A stretch of 64,000 bases of DNA. It comes from Photobacterium lipolyticum (GTDB lineage Bacteria; Pseudomonadota; Gammaproteobacteria; Enterobacterales; Vibrionaceae). The position numbers were made by a program, and so were the translations under genes. The DNA lies in contig NZ_PYMC01000004.1 in NCBI RefSeq assembly GCF_003026475.1, positions 62,001 to 126,000 of the forward strand, read 5' to 3'. Under the pieces are notes generated by a model. It ran no database searches and was not told where the DNA came from. It saw only the letters and a program-made list of their open reading frames with translations. Of this stretch, positions 53,627 through 61,720 are shown in pieces (position 1 is the first letter of the stretch; each line of letters opens with the position of its first letter).

Positions 53627-54325
53627 AAAACAACATCTAAATAAGCAGATTAGCTCACTACCTCTGTTATTATTCAGACCTGTTAATGGGCAACAAAAAA
53701 AGATTAATAAACGCCATTAATCTAAAAAAACAGCAGACAACAAATTAAATCAAAATAAATACATGATAAACATAATAAAAAAGGGAAGGTGCAATTAATC
53801 TAAAACACAAAAATCGTGACATGGATCACACAAGTCACGACTCATCAATAAAATAATTCAAACCAGAACAATGCATCATACCTTGATAATTGATCAATGT
53901 GACATTCTTACCCCTCAAACAAACCATTACGTCTCGATGTGGAACATTTCTATCACAAATAGTTAATAAAACATTTAATTATAATTTATGAATTGGAAAA
54001 GTTATCTTTAGGAATAATGAGTACGGATGAAAAAATGGTTATAAGGAAACAAGTTTAAAGTATAAATATCACTTATAAATTCAAAACCCATACTTTTGAA
54101 AATTAGTAATGCATCATTTCTATTTTTTGCTAACCGTGTACTTTAACTGAACAGCCTATTTATCATTGATATCGCGCCATCTGTGGTTCATTTCACTTCA
54201 TCAGATTGACCATATAAAAGTTATGGACTAGTTACACATCCTTATCGCTTCACGCACGACAAATTAGACATTTGTTGGCGTAATTTTGTTACAACGTCAA
54301 AGCTACATAGCCTTTTAATACGATT
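53627..54325. other. AT-rich intergenic region, no gene seen
   Basis: About 700 bases, very AT-rich, holding the CRP-like site and the approach to the foreign antiporter gene. No coding frame is supported. Confidence 0.45.
53815..53830. promoter_or_regulatory. CRP-like site in the gap upstream of the haemolysin
   Basis: CGTGACATGGATCACA reads TGTGATCCATGTCACG on the other strand, which fits TGTGA-N6-TCACA with one mismatch. It lies 190 bases before the small coiled-coil frame and 870 bases before the haemolysin start. Its target promoter is uncertain. Confidence 0.45.
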
Positions 54326-54439
54326 AGGCGCTGATTTACAGATATAGTTGCTCTACATCAAAAATCAGCAACGCAACATTAGTACTTGGAAGACTCGCCC
54401 TTTGGGAGTGATCCAGCATCTTGAGGTAACTTAGGTATA
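54326..54439. mobile_element. Half copy of the inverted-repeat element
   Basis: The reverse complement begins TATACCTAAGTTACCTCAAG at 54439 and runs through GATCACTCCCAAAGGGCGAG and GCGTTGCTGATTTTTGATG to AATCAGCGCCT at 54326, then stops matching the complete copy at 39275-39540. The second end is missing. It lies immediately upstream of the high-GC antiporter gene. Confidence 0.65.
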
Positions 54440-54468
54440 TACTTTTCTTGAGAATTGTGACTTTCAGG

Positions 54469-56595
54469 ATGCAGCGAATGCCCATGGAACATGCTCCCTC
54501 GACCAGTACCCTAACCGCCGCTCTGGTGGGTCTGATGCTGCTGGCAACGGCTCTGCTGCTGATCGCCAACCGGATCAAGTGGCCATTTACCGTATTGCTG
54601 GTGATCGCAGGGCTTCTGCTGCACGCCGCCGGAATGGATACCCTGACGGGATTGGACAGCTTTACCCGACCGGAAGTAGCGACCGAGATCATTCTGGTGA
54701 TTCTGCTCCCCACCTTGATCTTCGAGTCGGCCTTCAACTTGGATGCCAGCCGTCTCAGATACAACTGGCGGGCGATCTTTACCCTTGCCGTCCCCGGAAC
54801 GGTGCTTTCCACGCTGCTGATCGGCGCTATCGTCGGCCTGCTTACTCCGTTGCCTTGGGAGGTCGCACTGCTGCTGGGGTCGGTACTTAGCGCCACCGAC
54901 CCGATCTCGGTGATCGCCCTGTTCAAAAAACTCGGCGCGCCCAAAGATCTCACCCTGCTGATCGAGGGGGAAAGCCTGTTCAACGATGCGACCGCCATTA
55001 TCCTCAGCAAGTTGCTTCTGGCAGCACTACTCACCGGGATCGGCATGCCCGATGCTGTGCTGTCCGGCCTGCTCAGCTTTATCATTATTATGGCGGGTGG
55101 CATTACGATCGGCGGCCTGTTGGGGATTGCGTTTGCCTGGATTGCGGGACAAGTAGATGATGAGCCCTTCGTCGAAATTACCCTGACTCTGGTACTCGCC
55201 TACGGCTCATACCTGCTCGCCGATTTTCTGGGGATGAGCGGTATTCTGGCTACGGTGACGGCAGGACTGGTGCTGGGTAGTATCGGACGTCCTCGGCTGT
55301 CCACATCGGCCTGTCGCTATCTGGAAAATTATTGGTCATATAGCGCTTTTGCTGCCAATTCCCTGATCTTCCTGCTGGTCGGGCTCCGGGCTGATCTGGG
55401 GATGATCCTGGACACGGGGCCCATACTGCTGGCGGTGCTCCTCGCGATGCTGTTATCGCGCGCCGCAGTGATCTATGGCCTTACTCCTCTGACCGGACGG
55501 ATTTCCCGTCATAGCCATCCGATCAGCTATTCTTACCGTCACTTGCTCTTCTGGGGCGGTCTGCGCGGTGCGATTACCCTGGCGCTGGCGTTAAGTCTGG
55601 AGCACACCTTTGCTCTCGGGGAGACCATCGTGGCGCTAGCCACTGGCGCGGTACTGTTCACCGTGCTGGTTCAAGGGCTGACGATGGGACGCCTTGTGCA
55701 ACGTCTTAAACTCGATAGGCCGGAGCTAAGCCATCAGTTGATGCGTCTGGAGGGGTGGATCAGCGCTTATTGGGCGGCAAAAGCCGAGGTGGAAAACCTC
55801 AAGACTACACCAGAGTTAAGCACAGCATCCCTTGATGATATGCTTTGCGGACTCGACGCCGCGATGACGCGGCTCTCCGCTGAGTTGAAGACGCTGCGAG
55901 TCGAGAAGATCGATCTCGAGACTGAGTGGCGTTTGTTCTTGATCCGCTGCTTCAACATAGAGATCACCTACCTGCATCAGCTGTCGGAAAGTGGTTACCT
56001 TACCGAAAGTGCGTTTCTGCGACTGCGAGCATCCATTTTGCAGCAGCTGGATGCGTTACGACATGATTATCCGCTGCCGGAGCACAAGCGCCTGATGATA
56101 CGCTCCAAGCCTTCCGCCCTACTGATGCGCTGTTTCCTGGGAAGATATGAATACCGGAGTTGGTACGGAAAAGAAGAATACCTTGAAGCTTGGGGACGAG
56201 CCCAGAGCTGCGGCCACCTGCTGGCTATCCTGAAGGATATGCAACAGGATCACACAACCTCGAATGCTCTGATCCCGAGGGCCCAGCAACTATACCTAAG
56301 CTGGTTAAACATTTCTAAGGCTCGTCTCGAAGAGCTGCAGACGACCCATCCCGAGTCGATCCGCTCGCTGGGAACACAGCAGCTAAAATACCTAATCATC
56401 AACATCCAGCGTCAAGCGATTAAACGCCAGGTTCGCGCCGGTACTCTGACGGAAGGGATCGCGGAGATCATGTTGCGGGAGTTGAGTGGTGAGCTGATGC
56501 ATGCTCGCAAAGAGAAGTTCTCCCTGCTGCCAGGGCGGATCGCCGAATTGCTCAGCCGAACTCGCCCGCAACACCGTTCGTCCCGCTATTTCTAG
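54469..56595 (+). CDS. CPA1-family Na+/H+ (NhaP-type) antiporter, foreign composition
   Basis: 708 residues from ATG 54469 (ATG 54478 or 54484 are alternatives; ribosome-binding sites are weak). About 12 membrane helices with the CPA1 signatures GSVLSATDPISVIALFKKLG and LLIEGESLFNDATAIILSK, where the aspartates exchange cation for protons. A cytoplasmic tail of about 300 residues follows. GC content is far higher than in neighbouring genes (sampled stretches near 57% by eye), and a repeat half copy borders it, so recent transfer is likely. Role: sodium and pH balance. Confidence 0.85.
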   Translation: MQRMPMEHAPSTSTLTAALVGLMLLATALLLIANRIKWPFTVLLVIAGLLLHAAGMDTLTGLDSFTRPEVATEIILVILLPTLIFESAFNLDASRLRYNWRAIFTLAVPGTVLSTLLIGAIVGLLTPLPWEVALLLGSVLSATDPISVIALFKKLGAPKDLTLLIEGESLFNDATAIILSKLLLAALLTGIGMPDAVLSGLLSFIIIMAGGITIGGLLGIAFAWIAGQVDDEPFVEITLTLVLAYGSYLLADFLGMSGILATVTAGLVLGSIGRPRLSTSACRYLENYWSYSAFAANSLIFLLVGLRADLGMILDTGPILLAVLLAMLLSRAAVIYGLTPLTGRISRHSHPISYSYRHLLFWGGLRGAITLALALSLEHTFALGETIVALATGAVLFTVLVQGLTMGRLVQRLKLDRPELSHQLMRLEGWISAYWAAKAEVENLKTTPELSTASLDDMLCGLDAAMTRLSAELKTLRVEKIDLETEWRLFLIRCFNIEITYLHQLSESGYLTESAFLRLRASILQQLDALRHDYPLPEHKRLMIRSKPSALLMRCFLGRYEYRSWYGKEEYLEAWGRAQSCGHLLAILKDMQQDHTTSNALIPRAQQLYLSWLNISKARLEELQTTHPESIRSLGTQQLKYLIINIQRQAIKRQVRAGTLTEGIAEIMLRELSGELMHARKEKFSLLPGRIAELLSRTRPQHRSSRYF

Positions 56596-56846
56596 GAGAT
56601 TAGAACGAGGTAACTGCGTTGACGCAATCAGCGACTTTCAACCAGCCATTGAAGGGAATGAATACAAATCATGGATCAACGTGCAGAGTATTAACCCACA
56701 TTTTGGACAAGCAGTTCTAAACTAGATCAGGAGGCATATTGGTGTCGATATGCCGTTTCGAAGACAATCAAGGAAGTGTATATCATGACGTTTGCTGACT
56801 GTTAGCGCTCAGAAGTACCTAATAGGTCTCATACTTAACTGCAATT
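56596..56846. other. Short region after the antiporter, no gene seen
   Basis: 250 bases between the antiporter stop and the hydrolase stop. It contains no convincing frame; composition changes back toward the host value here. Confidence 0.35.
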
Positions 56847-57734
56847 TTACTCAAGCTTTTTCATGATCATATTGATTGCATTCTCCAATTCACGGTTGAA
56901 CTCTTCAGGACGATCCAACATTAAGAAATGACCAGCATCCTTAAGAATAATGGCATCGAAAGAGAACATATGCCGCCGGTTTGCTTCATAGTTAATGGGC
57001 CACAGATCTCCGTTCACAGTTACGACTGGAATGCGGATATCATCAAATATTTTGGCCGCTTCCCCCGTAATGTATTGTGACATCATATCGTTCATCGCAC
57101 TTAAGGCAACAGTAGGTGTAGCTGCTGACATATCTGAGAGAATCCATTCACGAAGCTGAGGATCAGTGCGGGATGAAATCATATTTTCTACAAATTGCCG
57201 GCTTCCGGTTCGAAAGTCATTTTCCAAAGGTGTGAGCATCTTTTCAAGCTCTTCGCGACTCAACGGGTACTCAATGTTTTCAAGAGTATCAATGCCGATT
57301 AACCCAATAATACGGTTCGGCATGAGTCGGCCTGCCTCTGCAATCACGGTGCCGCCCATGGAGTGCCCTATCAGAAGAACGCTACGGCTGTCGGTTTCCT
57401 CTATCACGGCTCGTACATCTTCTCCGAAAGCACTCATGGTATACTGCGAACGTGTCATTCCTGAGTGACCATGGCCAGCAAGGTCAATCGTAACCACGCG
57501 ATGATTTTTAGCGAAATGTGGCAACTGGGCACGCCAATAACGGGAATCGCAGCTCCATCCATGCACAAACACAAGAGTCGGTTCTCCAGCACCGTATACC
57601 TCATAAGAGATTGGTGTTCCATCATTTGAAGTGGTAACTTGGGGCCATTCTGCTTGGGCCTGTATCGTTCCAAAAGTCAAACATAGAACCATAAAAAAGC
57701 TGACCAAGCTTACTGATTGTCTTGTAACCAGCAT
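56847..57734 (-). CDS. Secreted alpha/beta hydrolase
   Basis: 295 residues from ATG 57734, which begins directly with a signal peptide (MLVTRQSVSLVSFFMVLCLT, cleaved near AQAEW); longer frames exist upstream. The hydrolase fold is clear: LVFVHGWSCDSRYWR (oxyanion loop), the nucleophile GHSMGG, an acid in VTVNGDLWP and the histidine in LKDAGHFLM. Probably periplasmic or exported, an esterase or similar; the substrate is not known. Monocistronic. Confidence 0.8.
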   Translation of the reverse strand: MLVTRQSVSLVSFFMVLCLTFGTIQAQAEWPQVTTSNDGTPISYEVYGAGEPTLVFVHGWSCDSRYWRAQLPHFAKNHRVVTIDLAGHGHSGMTRSQYTMSAFGEDVRAVIEETDSRSVLLIGHSMGGTVIAEAGRLMPNRIIGLIGIDTLENIEYPLSREELEKMLTPLENDFRTGSRQFVENMISSRTDPQLREWILSDMSAATPTVALSAMNDMMSQYITGEAAKIFDDIRIPVVTVNGDLWPINYEANRRHMFSFDAIILKDAGHFLMLDRPEEFNRELENAINMIMKKLE

Positions 57735-58241
57735 GCAGCCATTTCTGTTCTCTATACCAACAGCCTTTGCTATATCTTTCATCATTTCGTCTTTACTCCA
57801 AATGTCCGCGCATAAGCGCGAGCTTGCAAGCGTCCTGATTGACGCGCTTATTAAGTTTTGACTAGCTTTGCAAAATTGCAAAATTGCTTAGGCAAAAGGC
57901 AAAATAAAGGCCAGGTGTAAAATGGGTACAAAATGGGACGAGCATTATTAAGTCAGTCACATACATTTAGAACAGCATTGTTGCTTTTCTAGCTTGTAAT
58001 AACCTGAACATAATGCAATTTCATGTCTTTTGGATTCAATATACCCTGTTTTACCTTTACTTAAAGTATGCCTGTCCTATAAGTCGTCAGTCGTCTGCGA
58101 AGAGCAAGGTGCAGCGTGAGTGTGTTCTTGAACAGCTTGAACGGTGGCTGTCTTTACTAAAATCACTGAATTCTCGCTGAACTCTGCATTTTGAAGTAAT
58201 TTGAGTATATAATCCCCGCCTCCAAAGACAGAGGTCAACAC

Positions 58242-60620
58242 ATGCACACGAAAGTAACACCAATCAATAGCTATCCGAAATACTGGGCGGAGTGCTATGG
58301 AACTGCACCCTTTTTGCCGACGACCCGTGCAGAAATGGATGCTCTCGGCTGGGATAGCTGTGACATTATTATTGTTACTGGTGATGCTTATGTTGACCAC
58401 CCGAGTTTTGGGATGGCGGTTATCGGGCGCTTACTGGAATCACAAGGATTCCGTGTGGGTATGATTGCCCAGCCCAAATGGGATAACAAAGACGCTTTCA
58501 TGGCGCTGGGGCAGCCTAACCTGTTCTTTGGTATCACCGCCGGTAACATGGATTCGATGATCAACCGCTACACCGCAGACCGCAAACTTCGTCACGACGA
58601 TGCATATACACCGAACAACGAAGGCGGCAAACGCCCTGATCGCGCGGTGCTTGTCTATTCTCAGCGTTGTCGTGAAGCTTATAAAGAAACACCTATCGTA
58701 TTGGGGGGTATTGAGGCCAGCCTTCGCCGTTTAACCCATTACGACTACTGGTCAGATAAAGTGCGTCGCTCAGTAATTTTTGATGCCAAAGCGGACATTC
58801 TGCTGTTCGGCAATGCAGAGCGTGCTTTGGTAGAAGTCGCGCATCGCCTTGCAAATGGTGAAACGCTTGAAGAAATGAAGCGTATCCCTGGCACAGCCGT
58901 CATGTTGAAAGAAGCGCCTGAAGGTTTACGTGAAATAGACTCTTCTCGTATCGAAAAACCTGGCAAAGCAATGCCGATGCTCAATCCGTATGCGACAGAA
59001 TCAGTCTGCGAAACGAATAAAACAGAAGAACAACCGGTGGCTCAACCAATCACCATCTCGCCTTCTCGTCACGATGCTAAAAATAGTTTTGTTCGTTTGC
59101 CGTCATATGAAAAACTGCGTAACGACCGTATTTTGTACGCGCATGCCAGCCGCGTGATGCATCTGGAAGCCAACCCGTATTCCGCGCGCGCACTGATACA
59201 AAAACATGGCGATCGTGAATTATGGGTCAACACCCCGCCGATCCCGCTGACGACCGAAGAGATGGACTACGTATTTGGCCTTCCTTATGCACGTGTTCCA
59301 CACCCTTCATACGGCAAGGCAAAGATTCCGGCTTACGACATGATCAAAACTTCTGTCAACATCATGCGTGGCTGTTTTGGTGGTTGTTCATTCTGTTCAA
59401 TTACCGAACATGAAGGCCGTATTATTCAAAACCGCTCTCAAGAATCGATCATTGATGAACTAAAAGATATCCGCGATAAAGTGCCGGGCTTCACTGGTAC
59501 GATTTCAGATCTTGGTGGTCCAACGGCAAATATGTATCGCTTGGGTTGTTCAGATCCGCGCGCGGAAGCAAACTGCCGTCGCCCGTCATGTATTTTCCCT
59601 GAGATCTGTAAAAAGCTGGATACCGATCATAGGCACACTATCGATCTTTACCGTAACGCCCGTAAGGTTGATGGGATCAAGAAGGTAATGATTGCCTCTG
59701 GTGTACGTTATGACTTAGCGGTTGAATCGCCAGAATACGTTCGTGAGCTGGTAACGCATCACGTTGGTGGCTACCTGAAGATTGCCCCTGAGCATACAGA
59801 GAAAGGCACCCTTGATCTGATGATGAAGCCAGGCATGGGAACCTATGATCGCTTTAAAAACATGTTTGAGAAATACAGTAAGGATGCCGGTAAGAAACAA
59901 TACCTGATCCCTTACTTCATTTCGGCACACCCGGGCTCGACCAATGAAGACATGTTGAATCTGGCGCTATGGCTGAAGAAAAACGAATTTGAATGTGATC
60001 AGGTTCAGAACTTCTATCCATCACCGATGTGTAATGCTACGTCGATGTATCACTCTGAAACGAACCCGCTAAAGCGTGTTAAATACAAAAAACGTGAAGA
60101 TTTGTTTGTCGCAAAAGGTGAACGTCAACGCCGCGTCCATAAGGCCCTTCTGCGCTATCATGATCCGGCTAACTGGCCAATTATTCGTGATGCGTTGATC
60201 GATATGGGGAAAAAGCACCTTATTGGCGACAGACCAAACTGTCTGGTGCCAGAGGAAGGCAGCGAAGCCGAAATGACACCGGCCCAACGCCGTGGCTCTG
60301 GTCGACATGGCGCTAAACGCTTTGCGACCAAGCACCCTAACCAGCCAGATATTCGTAAAGACGGCAAACACCAGTCGGGTAACCGTCCTGTAGCTGGCAG
60401 ACCGGGTAGCAATACCCCGAATGGTAACAAGCCTAAATCAGGCGGAAAGCCAGGAGCCAAGTCTGAGAACCGTGCTGATAGCAACCGTAATGGTGCCGGT
60501 GAAAATGCAAACCGTAGTGGCAGTCATAATGGCAACCGCCCTAGCCGCCCAGGTAAGCCAACATCAACACGTCAAGGTCAAGGCGGAAAACCTAACCGCA
60601 GCCGCGTGAAAGCACGCTAG
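58242..60620 (+). CDS. ygiQ: YgiQ-family radical SAM protein
   Basis: 792 residues. The N-terminal domain (about 20-330) is the UPF0313 part with [20 protein letters not shown]. The radical SAM cluster is [18 protein letters not shown] (C-x3-C-x2-C). The last 120 residues are a low-complexity G/N/R/P/K tail. The reaction of YgiQ is unknown. It is a usual chromosomal gene with its own terminator. Length fits the family (E. coli 739). Confidence 0.92.
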   Translation: MHTKVTPINSYPKYWAECYGTAPFLPTTRAEMDALGWDSCDIIIVTGDAYVDHPSFGMAVIGRLLESQGFRVGMIAQPKWDNKDAFMALGQPNLFFGITAGNMDSMINRYTADRKLRHDDAYTPNNEGGKRPDRAVLVYSQRCREAYKETPIVLGGIEASLRRLTHYDYWSDKVRRSVIFDAKADILLFGNAERALVEVAHRLANGETLEEMKRIPGTAVMLKEAPEGLREIDSSRIEKPGKAMPMLNPYATESVCETNKTEEQPVAQPITISPSRHDAKNSFVRLPSYEKLRNDRILYAHASRVMHLEANPYSARALIQKHGDRELWVNTPPIPLTTEEMDYVFGLPYARVPHPSYGKAKIPAYDMIKTSVNIMRGCFGGCSFCSITEHEGRIIQNRSQESIIDELKDIRDKVPGFTGTISDLGGPTANMYRLGCSDPRAEANCRRPSCIFPEICKKLDTDHRHTIDLYRNARKVDGIKKVMIASGVRYDLAVESPEYVRELVTHHVGGYLKIAPEHTEKGTLDLMMKPGMGTYDRFKNMFEKYSKDAGKKQYLIPYFISAHPGSTNEDMLNLALWLKKNEFECDQVQNFYPSPMCNATSMYHSETNPLKRVKYKKREDLFVAKGERQRRVHKALLRYHDPANWPIIRDALIDMGKKHLIGDRPNCLVPEEGSEAEMTPAQRRGSGRHGAKRFATKHPNQPDIRKDGKHQSGNRPVAGRPGSNTPNGNKPKSGGKPGAKSENRADSNRNGAGENANRSGSHNGNRPSRPGKPTSTRQGQGGKPNRSRVKAR

Positions 60621-60646
60621 CCGTTTTAGTCGCTATAACTCTCAAC

Positions 60647-60672
60647 AATGCCTCCTCGCTGGAGGCATTTTT
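60647..60672 (+). terminator. Terminator after ygiQ
   Basis: A perfect 9-bp stem (AATGCCTCC / GGAGGCATT) with a TCGCT loop, then TTTTTA. Confidence 0.9.
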
Positions 60673-60679
60673 ATATCCG

Positions 60680-60700
60680 TATACCCAAGCGACCTCAACG
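60680..60700. repeat. Solo end of the inverted-repeat element family
   Basis: TATACCCAAGCGACCTCAACG is a close copy of the terminal repeat and overlaps the stop codon region of the 51-aa membrane protein gene. Confidence 0.45.
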
Positions 60701-60850
60701 AAACAACTCAAAGGCCATTAACATCAGCACGGCTGCGCCAAATGCAATAGCAAAACCTATGAACACTTTTTTTTGTGCTTTCTCGTCTAAATACTTCGTC
60801 GCTAAAAAGCCTAATGCTAATAGCAGAAAAATAACCGCGATCTTGAGCAT
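60695..60850 (-). CDS. 51-aa membrane protein
   Basis: ATG at 60850, TGA at 60695-60697. The product has two hydrophobic helices (IAVIFLLLALGFLATKYL and VFIGFAIAFGAAVLMLMAF) around a short charged turn (DEKAQKKV). Similar short two-helix proteins are common in Vibrionaceae. It converges with ygiQ. The frame is short, but composition, start and topology are consistent with a real gene. Confidence 0.6.
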   Translation of the reverse strand: MLKIAVIFLLLALGFLATKYLDEKAQKKVFIGFAIAFGAAVLMLMAFELFR

Positions 60851-61050
60851 GATAGTTTAGTCTCAGGCATTCAAAAAATAGATATTACCATGATATATGA
60901 GTAAGGTTGTGAAGTGAGCATTTAATATGGCCGGACTGCTATTAGCCGTGTCCAACTGAAACGATTTAATTCACAAGCCATTGTTCACCAAACGAAAGGG
61001 AGGTAGCTAAATAGGTCTGACTCGCGAACAAGATCAACTCGCTTTGATTC

Positions 61051-61713
61051 TTAACCTCTACTTAATTTACCCTTCAACCATGCTTTCCAGTAAATCAATT
61101 GACGCTTGTCTTTTACTGACAATGAATTGTCATCAATCTGTTTTAACCAATTTTCAAGTGCATACCAATCGTCTTCCTTTTCTATTTTTCCTATTCCTTG
61201 ATGCTTAGATCGCCTTGAAAACCCTGAAGTTAATTGCCACTCATTCAACGAAGAAAGCGGCGTATCAACAGGCCATGATGCACCAAAATCAATCAATTGA
61301 ATTAATTCAAGTTCGGGCAAATAAATTATATTTGATGGTTTAATATCACCATGAACCCAACCAGCCTGATGAACGCAGTTAATTGCTCTAACAATCTGCG
61401 GAATAAGAGAAACAAATAAACTTCGCTGCTCGAATGAAAATGCTAGCACGCTTTGACCAGCTAAATACGGTAATACCAACAATGAAGATGAATATAAATA
61501 CTCAATCGGTTGAACTATATAAGGTGAGTGGCACTGCTTCATACAGCGCCACTCTCTTTCCAGCCATCCATCTTCGGCCTGCTTAACCACCACCTTATCC
61601 CCCGAAAAACTATCTATAGCCACAAAGACTCGTAACTTTAATTCCTCGATCAACATAAAACGGTTTAGCAACACATTACCGACAACATATGGCTGAACAT
61701 TTTCCATTTTCAT
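61051..61713 (-). CDS. T6SS-associated serine/threonine protein kinase-like protein
   Basis: 220 residues. A compact kinase fold: K in DKVVVKQ (ATP-binding lysine), the catalytic loop GWVHGDIKPSNIIY and the metal motif LIDFGAS. The N-lobe is short. It lies 7 bases after tssM and would be translated with it. Kinases of the PpkA type control type VI secretion by threonine phosphorylation. Here the substrate is unknown, and the protein lacks the usual C-terminal membrane and sensor region. Confidence 0.75.
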   Translation of the reverse strand: MKMENVQPYVVGNVLLNRFMLIEELKLRVFVAIDSFSGDKVVVKQAEDGWLEREWRCMKQCHSPYIVQPIEYLYSSSLLVLPYLAGQSVLAFSFEQRSLFVSLIPQIVRAINCVHQAGWVHGDIKPSNIIYLPELELIQLIDFGASWPVDTPLSSLNEWQLTSGFSRRSKHQGIGKIEKEDDWYALENWLKQIDDNSLSVKDKRQLIYWKAWLKGKLSRG

Positions 61714-61720
61714 CAGACCG

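Noticed and set aside
54336-55103. 255-codon frame on the minus strand
   Set aside because: It is antisense to the high-GC antiporter, where long shadow frames are expected, and it begins within the antiporter's membrane domain.
56790-56830. GTTAGCGC near the end of the antiporter region, considered as an integron attC core
   Set aside because: No paired core site, no palindromic attC structure and no cassette array were found.
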